Shown here: piece after piece, positions 44,449-53,507 of the stretch
Position numbering within the stretch: position 1 is the stretch's first letter
Layout of the letters: each line of letters begins with the position of its first letter
DNA from: Halomonas sp. SpR1
GTDB lineage: Bacteria; Pseudomonadota; Gammaproteobacteria; Pseudomonadales; Halomonadaceae
Direction of reading: 5' to 3'
DNA: 63,346 bases
NCBI RefSeq assembly: GCF_031010175.1
Contig: NZ_JAUAMB010000029.1
Span: 1 to 63,346, forward strand
Position numbers and translations under genes: made by a program
The notes under the pieces: model-generated
What the model was told of the DNA's origin: nothing
What the model saw: only the letters and a program-made list of their open reading frames with translations
The model's database searches: none

Positions 44449-45512
44449 GCCGAGAGGTTCTCCAGAATAACGGCGTCCCCTTGGCGCGCAACGATCTGGC
44501 CCAGGCGATAAACGGATTCGCCTTCGGCTTCCAGATGCGCCACTGCCTGCTCAGCTTGATGCTGTGGTACCACCACGACCATGCCGATACCGCAGTTAAG
44601 CACGCGGTGCATCTCGGTTTCATTCACGTTGCCATGGGTCTGCAACCAATCAAACACCGCAGGGCGCTGCCAGCTGGCAATATCGATATGCGCAGCGAGG
44701 TTGTCGGGCAGCACGCGGGGAATGTTTTCAAGCAAGCCGCCGCCGGTAATGTGTGATAACGCGTGTACGGCAATATCGCTGCCGCGCATCAAGGAGAGCA
44801 GCGATTTAACATAGATGCGGGTAGGTGCCATCAGTGCATCGCCGAGGGTTTTGCCGTCGATATCGGTCTCTAGAGAAGCGTTGCTGACCTCGAGTATTTT
44901 ACGAATCAGCGAGTAGCCGTTGGAGTGTGGCCCGGATGAGGCCAGCCCCAAGATAACATCGCCTTCGGCCACCTTACTGCCATCTAAAATATCCGCCTTT
45001 TCAACCACACCTACGCAGAAGCCCGCTAAATCGTAGTCGCTGCCTTCGTACATGCCCGGCATTTCGGCGGTTTCGCCGCCTACCAGGGCACAGCCAGCCA
45101 GTTCGCAACCAGCGCCAATGCCGGTGACAACGTCAGCAGCAATATCCACATCGAGCTTACCCGTGGCATAGTAGTCTAGGAATAACAGCGGTTCGGCACC
45201 GGCCACGATGAGGTCATTGACACACATAGCGACCAAATCAATACCAATGGTGTCGTGTTTGCCAAGATCCATTGCCAGGCGCAGCTTGGTGCCGACGCCA
45301 TCGGTACCTGAGACAAGTACGGGCTGACGATAGCCTGCGGGGATCTCGCATAGCGCGCCGAAACCGCCAAGCCCGCCCATGACTTCTGGGCGAGTAGTGC
45401 GTTTGGCAACGTGTTTAATGCGGTCAACTAAGGCGTTACCGGCATCAATATCGACGCCTGCGTCCTTGTAGCTGAGGGAAGGAGTAGCCGAAGAAGAGGA
45501 AGTCTCGGTCAT
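44445..45512 (-). CDS. purM: Phosphoribosylformylglycinamidine cyclo-ligase
   Basis: A 355-residue AIR synthetase. It has [53 protein letters not shown] and [17 protein letters not shown] use the ATG at 45512 ([13 protein letters not shown]...), which matches relatives, rather than an upstream frame that adds cysteine-rich sequence. It precedes purN with an ATGA overlap. Confidence 0.97.
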   Translation of the reverse strand: MTETSSSSATPSLSYKDAGVDIDAGNALVDRIKHVAKRTTRPEVMGGLGGFGALCEIPAGYRQPVLVSGTDGVGTKLRLAMDLGKHDTIGIDLVAMCVNDLIVAGAEPLLFLDYYATGKLDVDIAADVVTGIGAGCELAGCALVGGETAEMPGMYEGSDYDLAGFCVGVVEKADILDGSKVAEGDVILGLASSGPHSNGYSLIRKILEVSNASLETDIDGKTLGDALMAPTRIYVKSLLSLMRGSDIAVHALSHITGGGLLENIPRVLPDNLAAHIDIASWQRPAVFDWLQTHGNVNETEMHRVLNCGIGMVVVVPQHQAEQAVAHLEAEGESVYRLGQIVARQGDAVILENLSA

Positions 45513-45818
45513 GACAGATCCTGTGAAGCAAATAGCGGTGCTGATAGTGCTGGCGACATGGCCAGTGCTAGACGATAACTGGAGCGGATTGTAACACTCA
45601 GCGGCGCAAGCCGCACCGCTGTCGCACATGATGAAAAGCTTACGAGCGACTTTCGCTTATATGCGGCATAGTGGTGGCGTGATAAAAACAGTAGCAGCGG
45701 ATGAAAAGAGTGTAGTGGCGAGTGAACGTTAGGTGTGATCAGTAAAATGTGTCGCGATAAGTGCAATAGTAACGATAAGTGCAAATAAGCGGATTAAATC
45801 CACGTTTGAGAGGGATCT
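45513..45818. other. 306-bp divergent intergenic region (purM / perM)
   Basis: Must hold promoters for purMN on the minus strand and perM-hda on the plus strand. I searched by eye for a PurR-type palindrome (ACGCAAACGTTTGCGT) and found only a partial half-like CCACGTTTGA near 45800, too weak to call. No ORF is convincing. Confidence 0.5.
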
Positions 45819-46949
45819 ATGCGGAATTCTTGGTGGGGTGTCCTATTTTTGGTAGCAATAGGCGGTTTAATTTATCTGTTAGATGCGGTTCTGATGCCTT
45901 TTATTGCTGGGATGATTCTCGCTTACTTAGCTGATCCGCTGGCTAACCGTTTCCAGCGCTGGGGCATGAACCGACCCTTCGCGGTAAGCAGCGTTTTTTT
46001 AGTGCTGTTGATTATCCTCGTGGCAAGCCTGTTGATATTGATCCCGTTGCTTGTCCAGCAGCTTAAACAGTTGGGTGAAGCTATTCCGGGTATCTTTAAT
46101 TGGGTAGAAAACAGACTCGCACCACAGGTGCAAGAGTGGACAGGCTATGACTTAACCGCGGAGTTAACCAATGCCCGGGAGACGCTAGTCGAAAACTGGC
46201 GAGATGCTGGCGGCTACTTAGCCCAGGTGTTAGGACAAATTGGCCGTTCAGGTATGGCGTTTGCGACATGGATCACCTACGTGGCACTGATTCCTGTGGT
46301 GACTTTCTATTTGCTGTTGGACTGGAATCGCTTACTGGCCAATATTGCTAACCTCATTCCACGCCAGTGGGCAGACGATACCTTTCGATTGGCGCGCCGT
46401 TGCGATGAAGTACTGTCATCGTTTTTACGTGGTCAACTGCTGGTGATGCTCTGTTTGGGGATTATTTATGCGGTGGGTTTAACGTTGATGGGGCTTAATT
46501 TTGGCCTTTTAATTGGCTTTGTGTCTGGGTTGGTAAGTATTGTGCCATTCTTGGGCTTTATTGTTGGCTTGGTGATTGCCCTTGTGGTTGCGCTATTCCA
46601 ATACGCCACCTGGTGGGCGGTGCTAGGGGTCATCGTGGTGTTTAGTATTGGTCAAATGGCCGAGAGCGTGATTCTGCAGCCTAAATTACTTGGGGATAAA
46701 ATTGGCCTGCACCCGGTCGCAGTTATATTTGCCGTGCTGGCCGGTGGTAACCTGTTTGGCCTAACCGGCGTATTGTTGGCACTGCCGGTGGCTGCGGTGA
46801 TCCTAGTGCTGCTAAAAGAGGTGAAAGTTCGCTATCAGCATAGCGAGCTATACGACGAAAATAATACCGACAAACATAGCTCAATCATCGAGGTCAGTTC
46901 TTCGCACCATGATGAGCTGGGACATCATGATGGACGGGAGTCACCATGA
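45819..46949 (+). CDS. AI-2E family (PerM-like) membrane protein
   Basis: A 376-residue membrane protein with seven to eight helices and the family pattern: AVLMPFIAGMILAYLADPLANRFQRWGMNR, LIPVVTFYLLLDWNRLL and AGGNLFGLTGVLLALPVAAVILVLLKE. Family members include autoinducer-2 exporters and Na+/H+ antiporters, so the substrate is open. The His/Asp-rich C-terminal tail is cytoplasmic. It overlaps hda by 4 bp, a linkage widespread in gammaproteobacteria. Confidence 0.9.
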   Translation: MRNSWWGVLFLVAIGGLIYLLDAVLMPFIAGMILAYLADPLANRFQRWGMNRPFAVSSVFLVLLIILVASLLILIPLLVQQLKQLGEAIPGIFNWVENRLAPQVQEWTGYDLTAELTNARETLVENWRDAGGYLAQVLGQIGRSGMAFATWITYVALIPVVTFYLLLDWNRLLANIANLIPRQWADDTFRLARRCDEVLSSFLRGQLLVMLCLGIIYAVGLTLMGLNFGLLIGFVSGLVSIVPFLGFIVGLVIALVVALFQYATWWAVLGVIVVFSIGQMAESVILQPKLLGDKIGLHPVAVIFAVLAGGNLFGLTGVLLALPVAAVILVLLKEVKVRYQHSELYDENNTDKHSSIIEVSSSHHDELGHHDGRESP

Positions 46950-47653
46950 GCCGAATACCGGCACAGCTTCCTTTGGGGATTGGCCTGCGCGATGACGCGA
47001 CCTTTGATAACTACTATGTGGCGCGTTCAAATACGCCGCTGGTAGAGCACCTTACTCAGCAGCTTACCCCTGAAGGTGAGCAGTTTCTCTATCTGTGGGG
47101 AGCGCCAGGGGTGGGGCGTAGCCATTTGCTTCAGGCGGCGTGCCATGCGGCGTCTGATGCAGATAAGCGTGCGCTTTACTTGCCGCTGGATGATTTGGGC
47201 CACTTTCCGCCGTTAATGCTGGAAGACATCGAGCGTCTGGATCTTGTCGCCATTGATGACCTGGAATGCGTGATTGGCCGTAAGCGCTGGGAGGAAGCGC
47301 TGTTTCATGCTTTTAACCGGCTAAGAGATGCAGGCAAGAAATTAGTGATTGCAGCCAGCGCCTCCCCGCGACAGCTCAACGTAGCGTTACCCGATTTGGC
47401 TTCCCGCCTGACTTGGGGGGTCACTTTTCACGTTCACCCCTTAGAGGATGACGAAGAGCGTTTGGCAGCGCTAAAGCTGCGCGCCAGCGTGAGAGGGATG
47501 CAACTGCCTGATGACGTTGGACGCTATATTTTGCATCGCGGCCCCCGGGAGCTAGGCGAACTCTGCCGAGCGGTGGAAACTCTGGATAAAGCATCGCTAT
47601 CAGCCAAGCGCAAGCTAACGATTCCCTTTGTAAAATCCGCTCTAGGTTGGTAA
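46946..47653 (+). CDS. hda: Hda, DnaA inactivation regulator
   Basis: A 235-residue AAA+ protein related to DnaA domain III. The N-terminal AQLPLGIGL is the probable beta-clamp binding motif; LWGAPGVGRSHLLQAA is Walker A; LDLVAIDDLECVIG is Walker B; SRLTWGVTFHVHPLEDDEERLAALKLRA follows. It stimulates ATP hydrolysis by DnaA after initiation. It is translated together with the perM-like gene by an ATGA overlap. Confidence 0.95.
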   Translation: MSRIPAQLPLGIGLRDDATFDNYYVARSNTPLVEHLTQQLTPEGEQFLYLWGAPGVGRSHLLQAACHAASDADKRALYLPLDDLGHFPPLMLEDIERLDLVAIDDLECVIGRKRWEEALFHAFNRLRDAGKKLVIAASASPRQLNVALPDLASRLTWGVTFHVHPLEDDEERLAALKLRASVRGMQLPDDVGRYILHRGPRELGELCRAVETLDKASLSAKRKLTIPFVKSALGW

Positions 47654-47678
47654 AGCTGCTGTTAAAGACATGCGAACT

Positions 47679-47716
47679 AGAACGCCCCTGTTGGCGAGAG
47701 CCAACAGGGGCGTTCT
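47679..47716. terminator. Long hairpin terminator between hda and the phasin gene
   Basis: AGAACGCCCCTGTTGGC-GAGA-GCCAACAGGGGCGTTCT: a perfect 17-bp stem with a GAGA loop. The T tract on either strand is short, but the position between convergent genes supports bidirectional termination. Confidence 0.85.
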
Positions 47717-47754
47717 ATAGGAACTGCTTACCAGCTTACTGATTCAGTAAGCGA

Positions 47755-48129
47755 TTAAGCCGTTTTGCTCAACTTGCTAGCAGCGGTTTGCGCCTGCTTA
47801 ACGTTGTCTTCGGTAATTTTCTGGCTTTTCTGGATGAAGTCCTGCTGTAGGGATACGACTTTATCGGTATCGCCCTTAACACGCTCAGCCAGCTCTTTAG
47901 CCACTTTTTGCTGACCTTCCATATAGCTGCGCAGACCTTCTGCGTCTTTCACGTCCATCATTTGGCGCATTTGCGCAATGCCGGTATCAACGTAGGCTTT
48001 GCTGGCGTCCATTTGGGCGTTAAGCATTTTTTCGCTGTAATCGATGCTCAGCGCCAAGTAAGCGCGTACTGGTGCCATAAACATGTTGTCAAATTGCTGA
48101 GTCATTTCGTTAGTATTTAATGTACGCAT
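47755..48129 (-). CDS. phaP: Phasin family protein
   Basis: A 124-residue, almost wholly helical protein (FDNMFMAPVRAYLALSIDYSEKMLNAQMDASKAYVDTGIAQMRQMMDVKDAEGL...) matching the phasin family, which coats polyhydroxyalkanoate granules. The ATG at 48129 is 8 bp behind GGAGG; the ATG at 48135 is too close to that site. This supports a PHA-storing organism. Monocistronic; the 290-bp upstream gap holds its promoter. Confidence 0.88.
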   Translation of the reverse strand: MRTLNTNEMTQQFDNMFMAPVRAYLALSIDYSEKMLNAQMDASKAYVDTGIAQMRQMMDVKDAEGLRSYMEGQQKVAKELAERVKGDTDKVVSLQQDFIQKSQKITEDNVKQAQTAASKLSKTA

Positions 48130-48419
48130 CGTCATACCCTCCAGGGTTTGGTCTTGCCAAAAGCAGCTATCCAGAGGTTGGCGCTGCCTATTGAGTGGTT
48201 AGCTTTTTAAGCTATCTTGCGTTGCAGCATAGCAACTGTTTTTGTGCAGTGCAACATTTGGTTTTTGGCATTTAATGCCCGTGGGGTAAGCATATGTTTA
48301 CCCGTATGGTCTAAACAGCTAGCTTGAAGGTAGAGAATGTGGTTTTAGCCAGCGAACGATAGACCGGTTACGGGCTCAGATAAGCATCACTGTTAATCTC
48401 ACTGTTGGGAGAAAGAGCA

Positions 48420-49796
48420 ATGGCAACACGGATAGAACGCGACAGCATGGGCGAATTGGAAGTGCCATCTGAGGCCCTATATGGCGCCCAAACTCAGCGG
48501 GCAATCAATAATTTCCCTGTCTCTCATTCGCCTATGCCGTCAGCCTTTATCCACGCAGTCGCGCGTATCAAGCTAGCGGCAGCCCGCGCTAATCAAACCC
48601 TGGGAGGGCTTGATAGCGCGCGTGGGGAGGCGATTCAAAAAGCGGCGCGCGAAGTGTTAACTGGTAAGCATGATCAGCACTTTCCCATCGACGTGTTTCA
48701 AACCGGTTCAGGCACCTCCACCAATATGAATGTCAATGAAGTGTTGGCGACCTTGGCAAGCCGGGAAGGTGTCGAGGTAACACCGAACGATCACGTCAAT
48801 ATGGGGCAGTCCAGCAATGACGTAATTCCCACGGCGATTCACCTGTCGGCTGCCATCGCGGTGCACGAATCGCTGCGCCCAGCCCTGGTTCACCTGCGCG
48901 ATACCATCGACCAGCGCGCCAGTGAGCTGAGCCATGTGGTGAAAACCGGACGTACCCATCTCATGGACGCCATGCCGCTGCGTATGGATCAAGAACTGGG
49001 CGCCTGGTCGAGCCAGTTAAGTCAGGCCATTGAGCGCTTTGATAGCGCCATGAAACGGCTGTGCCGATTAGCTCAAGGCGGAACCGCCGTGGGAACCGGT
49101 ATTAACGCACCGATCGGTTTTGCTGAGCAGGTCGCCCAAGAGCTGAGCGAACAGACGGGGTTGATGTTCACCCCTAACGACAGCTTCTTTGCCAGCCTCT
49201 CTTCCCAGGACGCAGCGGTAGAGCTTTCCGGGCAGTTGAAAGGCTTGGCCTGCGTGATTATGAAAATTGCCAACGATCTGCGCTGGATGAATTCCGGCCC
49301 GCTGGCGGGGCTGGGTGAGATCGAGCTAGAGGCGCTACAGCCCGGCAGCTCGATTATGCCGGGGAAGGTGAACCCTGTAATTCCTGAGTCGGCCGCCCAG
49401 GCTGCCGCGCAGGTCATCGGCCTGGATACGGCGATTACCGTCGCAGGGCAGAGTGGCAACTTCCAGCTAAACGTAATGTTGCCGCTGGTGGCTTCCAATT
49501 TGCTTACGTCAATCAGCTTGATGAGTAACACCGCCCGGTTGCTGGCTGATCGGGCGATTGCCACTTTCAAGGTGCGTGAAGATAACCTTAAAGGGCCCTT
49601 GGCCAGAAACCCCATCCTGGTGACGGCGTTAAATGGCACCATTGGCTACAATGCCGCCGCGGCGATTGCCAAAGAGGCTTACCAAGAGGGGCGGCCGATT
49701 ATTGATGTGGCAGAGGAGCAAACTGACCTTGACCGTGAGACGCTTGAGCGGCTGCTGGATCCCGCCGCGTTAACTCAGGGAGGCATCCCTGAGTAA
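48420..49796 (+). CDS. fumC: Fumarate hydratase, class II
   Basis: A 458-residue iron-independent fumarase interconverting fumarate and malate. It shows the family SGTSTNMNVNEVLA, VNMGQSSNDVIPTA, KTGRTHLMDAMPLRM and the signature GSSIMPGKVNPVIPE. GGGAGA lies 8 bp before the ATG at 48420; a TTG five codons upstream is in frame but overlaps that site. The gene stands alone, convergent with the next one. Confidence 0.97.
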   Translation: MATRIERDSMGELEVPSEALYGAQTQRAINNFPVSHSPMPSAFIHAVARIKLAAARANQTLGGLDSARGEAIQKAAREVLTGKHDQHFPIDVFQTGSGTSTNMNVNEVLATLASREGVEVTPNDHVNMGQSSNDVIPTAIHLSAAIAVHESLRPALVHLRDTIDQRASELSHVVKTGRTHLMDAMPLRMDQELGAWSSQLSQAIERFDSAMKRLCRLAQGGTAVGTGINAPIGFAEQVAQELSEQTGLMFTPNDSFFASLSSQDAAVELSGQLKGLACVIMKIANDLRWMNSGPLAGLGEIELEALQPGSSIMPGKVNPVIPESAAQAAAQVIGLDTAITVAGQSGNFQLNVMLPLVASNLLTSISLMSNTARLLADRAIATFKVREDNLKGPLARNPILVTALNGTIGYNAAAAIAKEAYQEGRPIIDVAEEQTDLDRETLERLLDPAALTQGGIPE

Positions 49797-49822
49797 CGCG
49801 AAGTAGGTTCGCTAGCTTAGCC

Positions 49823-50893
49823 TCAGGTTTCCTGCTGCTCGGTTTTGCCTTCCTGAATTGTTTCGCTGGCTTCACTGCGCTCCTCGGCATCCGCTTCGGG
49901 CGTTTCATGTTCGTCTTGGCGCGAGGGGCGGTAACAAAAGGTGGCCAGTATCGGAAAGTGGTCGGAGCCGAAGTAGTTAAGACGCCGCATACCAACCAAG
50001 GTGAAGTGCTCGGTCACGAAGATATGATCCAGGGGCCAGCGCAACACGGGATATTTGGCGTGGAAGGTGCTGAATAAGCCCCGCCCACGGCGTGGGTCTA
50101 GCATGCCGCCAACGCGGCAGAAAAGCCGAGTAGTGCGTGACCAGGCTACATCGTTCAGATCCCCGGCGACCAGCGTTGCCCGGGGATCTTTATGAATCTG
50201 TTTGCCCACTAACAGCAGCTCAGCATCCCGCCACAAGGATTTTTCACTCTCGTTGGGCGCCGGTGGCCGTGGATGGAGTGCGTAAAACCGAATGCTATCG
50301 CCGTTAGCAAGCGTCACTCGGGTATGGATTGACGGGATGTCGTCCTGTATTAGCCACTCAACGGAAGTATCAGTAAGTTCCAGGCGAGAGTAGAGGTGCA
50401 TTCCGTAAAGGTTGTCGAGCGGGATCTTAACGCTGTGCGGCCACTGCTCTGCGAGTGCAGGATCCAACTGATCCTGCCACCACTGGTCGGACTCAAGCGT
50501 CAATACAATGTCAGGCTGGTGCTGTTTGATCATCTCGATTAGCGCTTGCGCCTGGCGATTCGGGGTCAGCACGTTGGCAATCAGCAGCGTGATCTTTTTA
50601 TCTGCATCGTTACTCTCTGCCGACTTGACCTGCACAGGCCACAGCTTTGTGAAGGGCAGAATGTAGTAGCCTTGAAACAGCAAAGTGATGCCCGAGGCGA
50701 GTAGGGCCACCCATAGCCAGGGGTCGGGCTCAACGAAGATAACGGCTAATAACCAGGTTATTAGGGCTAGGAAAGCGATCTGCAGGCGCGGAAATTCAAA
50801 ACTGCGAATCCACCACCAGTGCAAATGTATGCGTGCTATCAGCGTCGCCAATAACAGCACGATCGCTATGCTTCCTAGCAAAATACCCAGCAT
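49823..50893 (-). CDS. Endonuclease/exonuclease/phosphatase family protein, membrane anchored
   Basis: A 356-residue protein. Two or three N-terminal helices (residues 1-75, LLGSIAIVLLLATLIARIHLH and ALITWLLAVIFV) are followed by an EEP-fold catalytic domain: LLIANVLTPNRQAQAL, VLTLESDQWWQDQLD (catalytic Glu), VAGDLNDVAWS (GDxN) and YFGSDHFPILATF (SDH). Such proteins cleave phosphodiesters of nucleic acids or lipids. The 30-residue Glu-rich tail is non-conserved. Substrate unknown. Confidence 0.87.
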   Translation of the reverse strand: MLGILLGSIAIVLLLATLIARIHLHWWWIRSFEFPRLQIAFLALITWLLAVIFVEPDPWLWVALLASGITLLFQGYYILPFTKLWPVQVKSAESNDADKKITLLIANVLTPNRQAQALIEMIKQHQPDIVLTLESDQWWQDQLDPALAEQWPHSVKIPLDNLYGMHLYSRLELTDTSVEWLIQDDIPSIHTRVTLANGDSIRFYALHPRPPAPNESEKSLWRDAELLLVGKQIHKDPRATLVAGDLNDVAWSRTTRLFCRVGGMLDPRRGRGLFSTFHAKYPVLRWPLDHIFVTEHFTLVGMRRLNYFGSDHFPILATFCYRPSRQDEHETPEADAEERSEASETIQEGKTEQQET

Positions 50894-51029
50894 GGTTTAT
50901 CTCCCTGTAGATGACGTCCAGCGCATTGAAGCGCTAAGCCTAGCGCTAGAAGGTTGTAGGTGTCGAATCGAACATCTATTCGTCATGGGAGTAACGCCGG
51001 TGGGAAGAGGGCACACAATGGGAAAGAGC

Positions 51030-51057
51030 TTGCAATTCAGTGATAAAAGCGTAAGAT
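51030..51057 (+). promoter_or_regulatory. Candidate promoter of the tRNA-Val genes
   Basis: TTGCAA and TAAGAT separated by 16 bp, 84 bp upstream of the first tRNA. A sigma-70 type promoter is expected here because the neighbouring gene is divergent. Sequence inference only. Confidence 0.5.
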
Positions 51058-51140
51058 ATGCATCCGTTGCAAGGCGCGTAGCTATCCAAATAGCGCACTC
51101 CAGATAGACTAATAGCAGATAGACGAATAGCTAGCGTAAT

Positions 51141-51217
51141 AGAACCATAGCTCAGTTGGTTAGAGCGCCACGTTGACATCGTGGAGGTCGGCGGTTCAAA
51201 TCCGCCTGGTTCTACCA
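51141..51217 (+). tRNA. tRNA-Val(GAC), copy 1
   Basis: A full cloverleaf: acceptor AGAACCA pairs with TGGTTCT, D arm GCTC/GAGC, anticodon stem CCACG/CGTGG around loop TTGACAT (anticodon GAC at 51175-51177), T arm GGCGG-TTCAAAT-CCGCC, and an encoded CCA end. It reads valine codons GUC and GUU. Confidence 0.97.
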
Positions 51218-51240
51218 GTCTAATGCCAACGCCTCTTTTC

Positions 51241-51317
51241 AGGACCATAGCTCAGTTGGTTAGAGCGCCACGTTGACATCGTGGAGGTCGGCGGTTCAAA
51301 TCCGCCTGGTCCTACCA
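51241..51317 (+). tRNA. tRNA-Val(GAC), copy 2
   Basis: Identical to copy 1 except for the acceptor stem, where pair 3:70 is G-C (AGGACCA/TGGTCCT) rather than A-T. Anticodon GAC at 51275-51277, CCA encoded. Only 23 bp separate the two copies, so they share one transcript, ended by the following terminator. Confidence 0.97.
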
Positions 51318-51328
51318 GCTTTTATCAG

Positions 51329-51364
51329 AAACGCCCCGAGCAGCGATGCTTGGGGCGTTTTTGC
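51329..51364. terminator. Rho-independent terminator after the tRNA pair
   Basis: AAACGCCCCGAGCA-GCGA-TGCTTGGGGCGTTTTTGC: a 14-bp stem (with a G-T pair) and a T tail on the plus strand. It may also stop msrC on the minus strand. Confidence 0.92.
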
Positions 51365-51385
51365 GTGGGTGTTATAGCGCGCTTT

Positions 51386-51859
51386 TTAAACAAAGTGGGG
51401 CAGGTCAGTTTGGCGCAAAAAGGTGGTGACCAGGGCTTCAACACCGACTTGATCTTGTTGAGTAAAGCGCGCATGCAGTGGGCTATCCAGATCCAGGACG
51501 CCCCACAGACGGCCATCCACTACGATGGGAACCACTAGTTCGGAGCGGGAGTTGGCGTCGCAAGCAATATGGTCGGCAACCGCATGGACGTCGTCCACAC
51601 GTTGGGTGGTTTGCTCGCGGGCGGCTGCGCCGCATACGCCTTTGCTAAAGGGGATCGGGTGGCAGGCGGGCTGTCCCTGAAAAGGGCCTAAACCTAACAC
51701 ATCGGGCTGGCGCTGAAGGTAAAAGCCTACCCAGTTTAAGTCGTTAAGCTGTTGATGAATAAAGGCACAGGTTTGTGCACTATTGGTGAGCCAATCGCGG
51801 GTATCGAGCAGCGCTTCAAGCTGGCGATTAAGCAATGAGTAGTCAACACTGTTTTGCAT
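51386..51859 (-). CDS. msrC: Free methionine-(R)-sulfoxide reductase (GAF domain)
   Basis: A 157-residue GAF-domain protein of the fRMsr type. It has LNDLNWVGFYLQRQ and three conserved cysteines, in GQPACHPIPFSKGVCG and HIACDANSRSELVVPI, corresponding to the catalytic set of E. coli YebR/MsrC. It reduces free Met-R-sulfoxide. The ATG at 51859 has AAAGGAT upstream; a longer frame to 51904 lacks homology. Its neighbour is the methionine importer metNIQ, a sensible functional link. Confidence 0.92.
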   Translation of the reverse strand: MQNSVDYSLLNRQLEALLDTRDWLTNSAQTCAFIHQQLNDLNWVGFYLQRQPDVLGLGPFQGQPACHPIPFSKGVCGAAAREQTTQRVDDVHAVADHIACDANSRSELVVPIVVDGRLWGVLDLDSPLHARFTQQDQVGVEALVTTFLRQTDLPHFV

Positions 51860-51884
51860 TTGGCATCCTTTGTTGCTAACGCAA

Positions 51885-51931
51885 CAGGCCGACACTTTTT
51901 GCATATGGGGTTACCTATGCGTGTCGGCCTG
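51885..51931. other. Long stem-loop between metQ and msrC
   Basis: CAGGCCGACAC at 51885-51895 pairs perfectly with GTGTCGGCCTG at 51921-51931, with an inner GCATA/TATGC pairing. No T tract follows on the minus strand, so it is not a classical terminator. It could protect or process the metNIQ-msrC transcript. Confidence 0.6.
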
Positions 51932-51957
51932 AGGTCATCTTTTGACGGCTTGCGGTA

Positions 51958-52749
51958 TTACTCGATCCAACCAGGAACGGCTGCACCCTTGAAGAGCTCT
52001 TCGGCTTTTTCGATCACTTCATCGCGCTGATAAGCATCGACCAACTGGCGAATCTCTTCACGATCTTCGTCACCGCCGCGCACCGCGATCAGGTTGACGT
52101 AAGGGGACTCAGGGCCCTCTTTGATCAAAGCATCATCCAGGCTTAAACCGGCCGGCTGTGCGAAGGTATTGTTGATGAATGCCATGTCCACATCGGGCAG
52201 CACCCGGGGTAGCTGAGCGGCTTCGATCTCGCGGAAACGGAAGTCGCGGGGGTTTTCAGCGATATCGATAGGCGTGGATTCGAGAAATTCAGGATCGTTA
52301 AGTGTGATCAGCCCTTCGTTGTGCATCAAAATCAGGGCGCGACCTTCATTTGAAGGGTCATTGGGCAATGCGATTTGAGCGCCGTCAGGCAGGTCATCGA
52401 TGCTGTCATACTTTTCGGAATAAGCGCCAATCGGGTAAACGAACGTATAGCCAGCGATGGCCAGATCGTATCCGCGGTCGTCGACCATCGACTGCAAGTA
52501 GGGTTCATGCTGGTAAGCATTGGCGTCCAGGCTGCCATCCGCCAGGGCGGCATTCGGGGTAACATAATCAGTAAATTCGATGATTTCCACATCAAGGTCG
52601 TACTCTTCTTTGGCAATGCGCGCAGCCACTTCCATTACTTCGGTTTCTGGGCCAGCAACGGTACCCATTTTAATGCTACGCGTTTCAGCGTTGGCGACGT
52701 TAACCGCAAGTGCCAGGGCAGTAAGGCTGCCAATAATCAGTTTTTGCAT
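51958..52749 (-). CDS. metQ: Methionine ABC transporter substrate-binding protein
   Basis: A 263-residue NlpA/MetQ-type binding protein: IKMGTVAGPETEVMEVAARIAKEEYDLDVEIIEFTDYVTPNAALADGSLDANAYQHEPYL and ALPNDPSNEGRALILM. It captures methionine in the periplasm for MetNI. The signal peptide (MQKLIIGSLTALALAVNVANA) ends in ANA-E, a signal peptidase I site, with no lipobox cysteine, unlike most MetQ lipoproteins. The ATG at 52749 has GGAGAG upstream. Confidence 0.93.
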   Translation of the reverse strand: MQKLIIGSLTALALAVNVANAETRSIKMGTVAGPETEVMEVAARIAKEEYDLDVEIIEFTDYVTPNAALADGSLDANAYQHEPYLQSMVDDRGYDLAIAGYTFVYPIGAYSEKYDSIDDLPDGAQIALPNDPSNEGRALILMHNEGLITLNDPEFLESTPIDIAENPRDFRFREIEAAQLPRVLPDVDMAFINNTFAQPAGLSLDDALIKEGPESPYVNLIAVRGGDEDREEIRQLVDAYQRDEVIEKAEELFKGAAVPGWIE

Positions 52750-52853
52750 GAGGTCTCTCCAGTGGACGTTGTGCTTGATAGTGCAATGATGCGGCAATAA
52801 AAAACCGTTGTCTAATGCATTTTGGTTATAAAGGATTGCTGATGAGCTTACTG

Positions 52854-53507
52854 CTACTTGCGATCACTTTTGCGTACCAAGTAGTCGCCCAGGCTCTGAA
52901 AGCCCTGCACCATAACGACCAGGATCACCACCGTAATCAGCATGATGGTGGGGTTAAAGCGGTTGTAGCCGTAGCGAATGCCTAAATCGCCGAGGCCGCC
53001 GCCGCCCACCGCGCCTGCCATGGCGGAGTAGCTTACCAGTGTGACCACGGTGATGGTTAAGCCGGTCATGATGCCGCCACGAGCTTCCGGAATCAGCACC
53101 TTGCGAATAATTTGCCAGGGAGTTGCCCCCATGGCTTGGGCAGCTTCGATTAATCCGGGGGAAATTTCATTGAGCGCTGCCTCGACCAGCCGCGCGACAA
53201 ACGGAATAGCGGCAATGGTGAGCGGCACCGATGCGGCATTAATGCCAATCGAGGTACCCACCAGCATGCGCGTAAAAGGAATGATCGCTACCATCAAAAT
53301 AATAAACGGGATCGAGCGTCCAATGTTGGTAACGATGCTCAGTACTTGATTAAGTACTGGCTTCGCTAAAATTTGCCGCGGACGCGTGACGTAGAGCATC
53401 ACCCCGAGTGGCAGGCCAACGAGGGTGGAAATAAGCCCGGAAACGGCCACCATATAAAGCGTATCCAGCGTGGCCTGTAAAATTAAATCAATCATTGCGC
53501 TGGACAT
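52854..53507 (-). CDS. metI: Methionine ABC transporter permease
   Basis: A 217-residue, five-helix permease with the EAA-type coupling loop EISPGLIEAAQAMGATPWQIIRKVLIPEARGG. It forms the membrane channel of the importer. The ATG at 53507 lies 9 bp behind GGAGG and overlaps metN by 20 bp; an ATG at 53495 is the alternative. The length equals E. coli MetI. Confidence 0.95.
   Translation of the reverse strand: MSSAMIDLILQATLDTLYMVAVSGLISTLVGLPLGVMLYVTRPRQILAKPVLNQVLSIVTNIGRSIPFIILMVAIIPFTRMLVGTSIGINAASVPLTIAAIPFVARLVEAALNEISPGLIEAAQAMGATPWQIIRKVLIPEARGGIMTGLTITVVTLVSYSAMAGAVGGGGLGDLGIRYGYNRFNPTIMLITVVILVVMVQGFQSLGDYLVRKSDRK

Noticed and set aside
45513..45629. N-terminal extension of purM with several cysteines
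   Set aside because: Not part of the conserved protein; the ATG at 45512 matches the usual PurM start.
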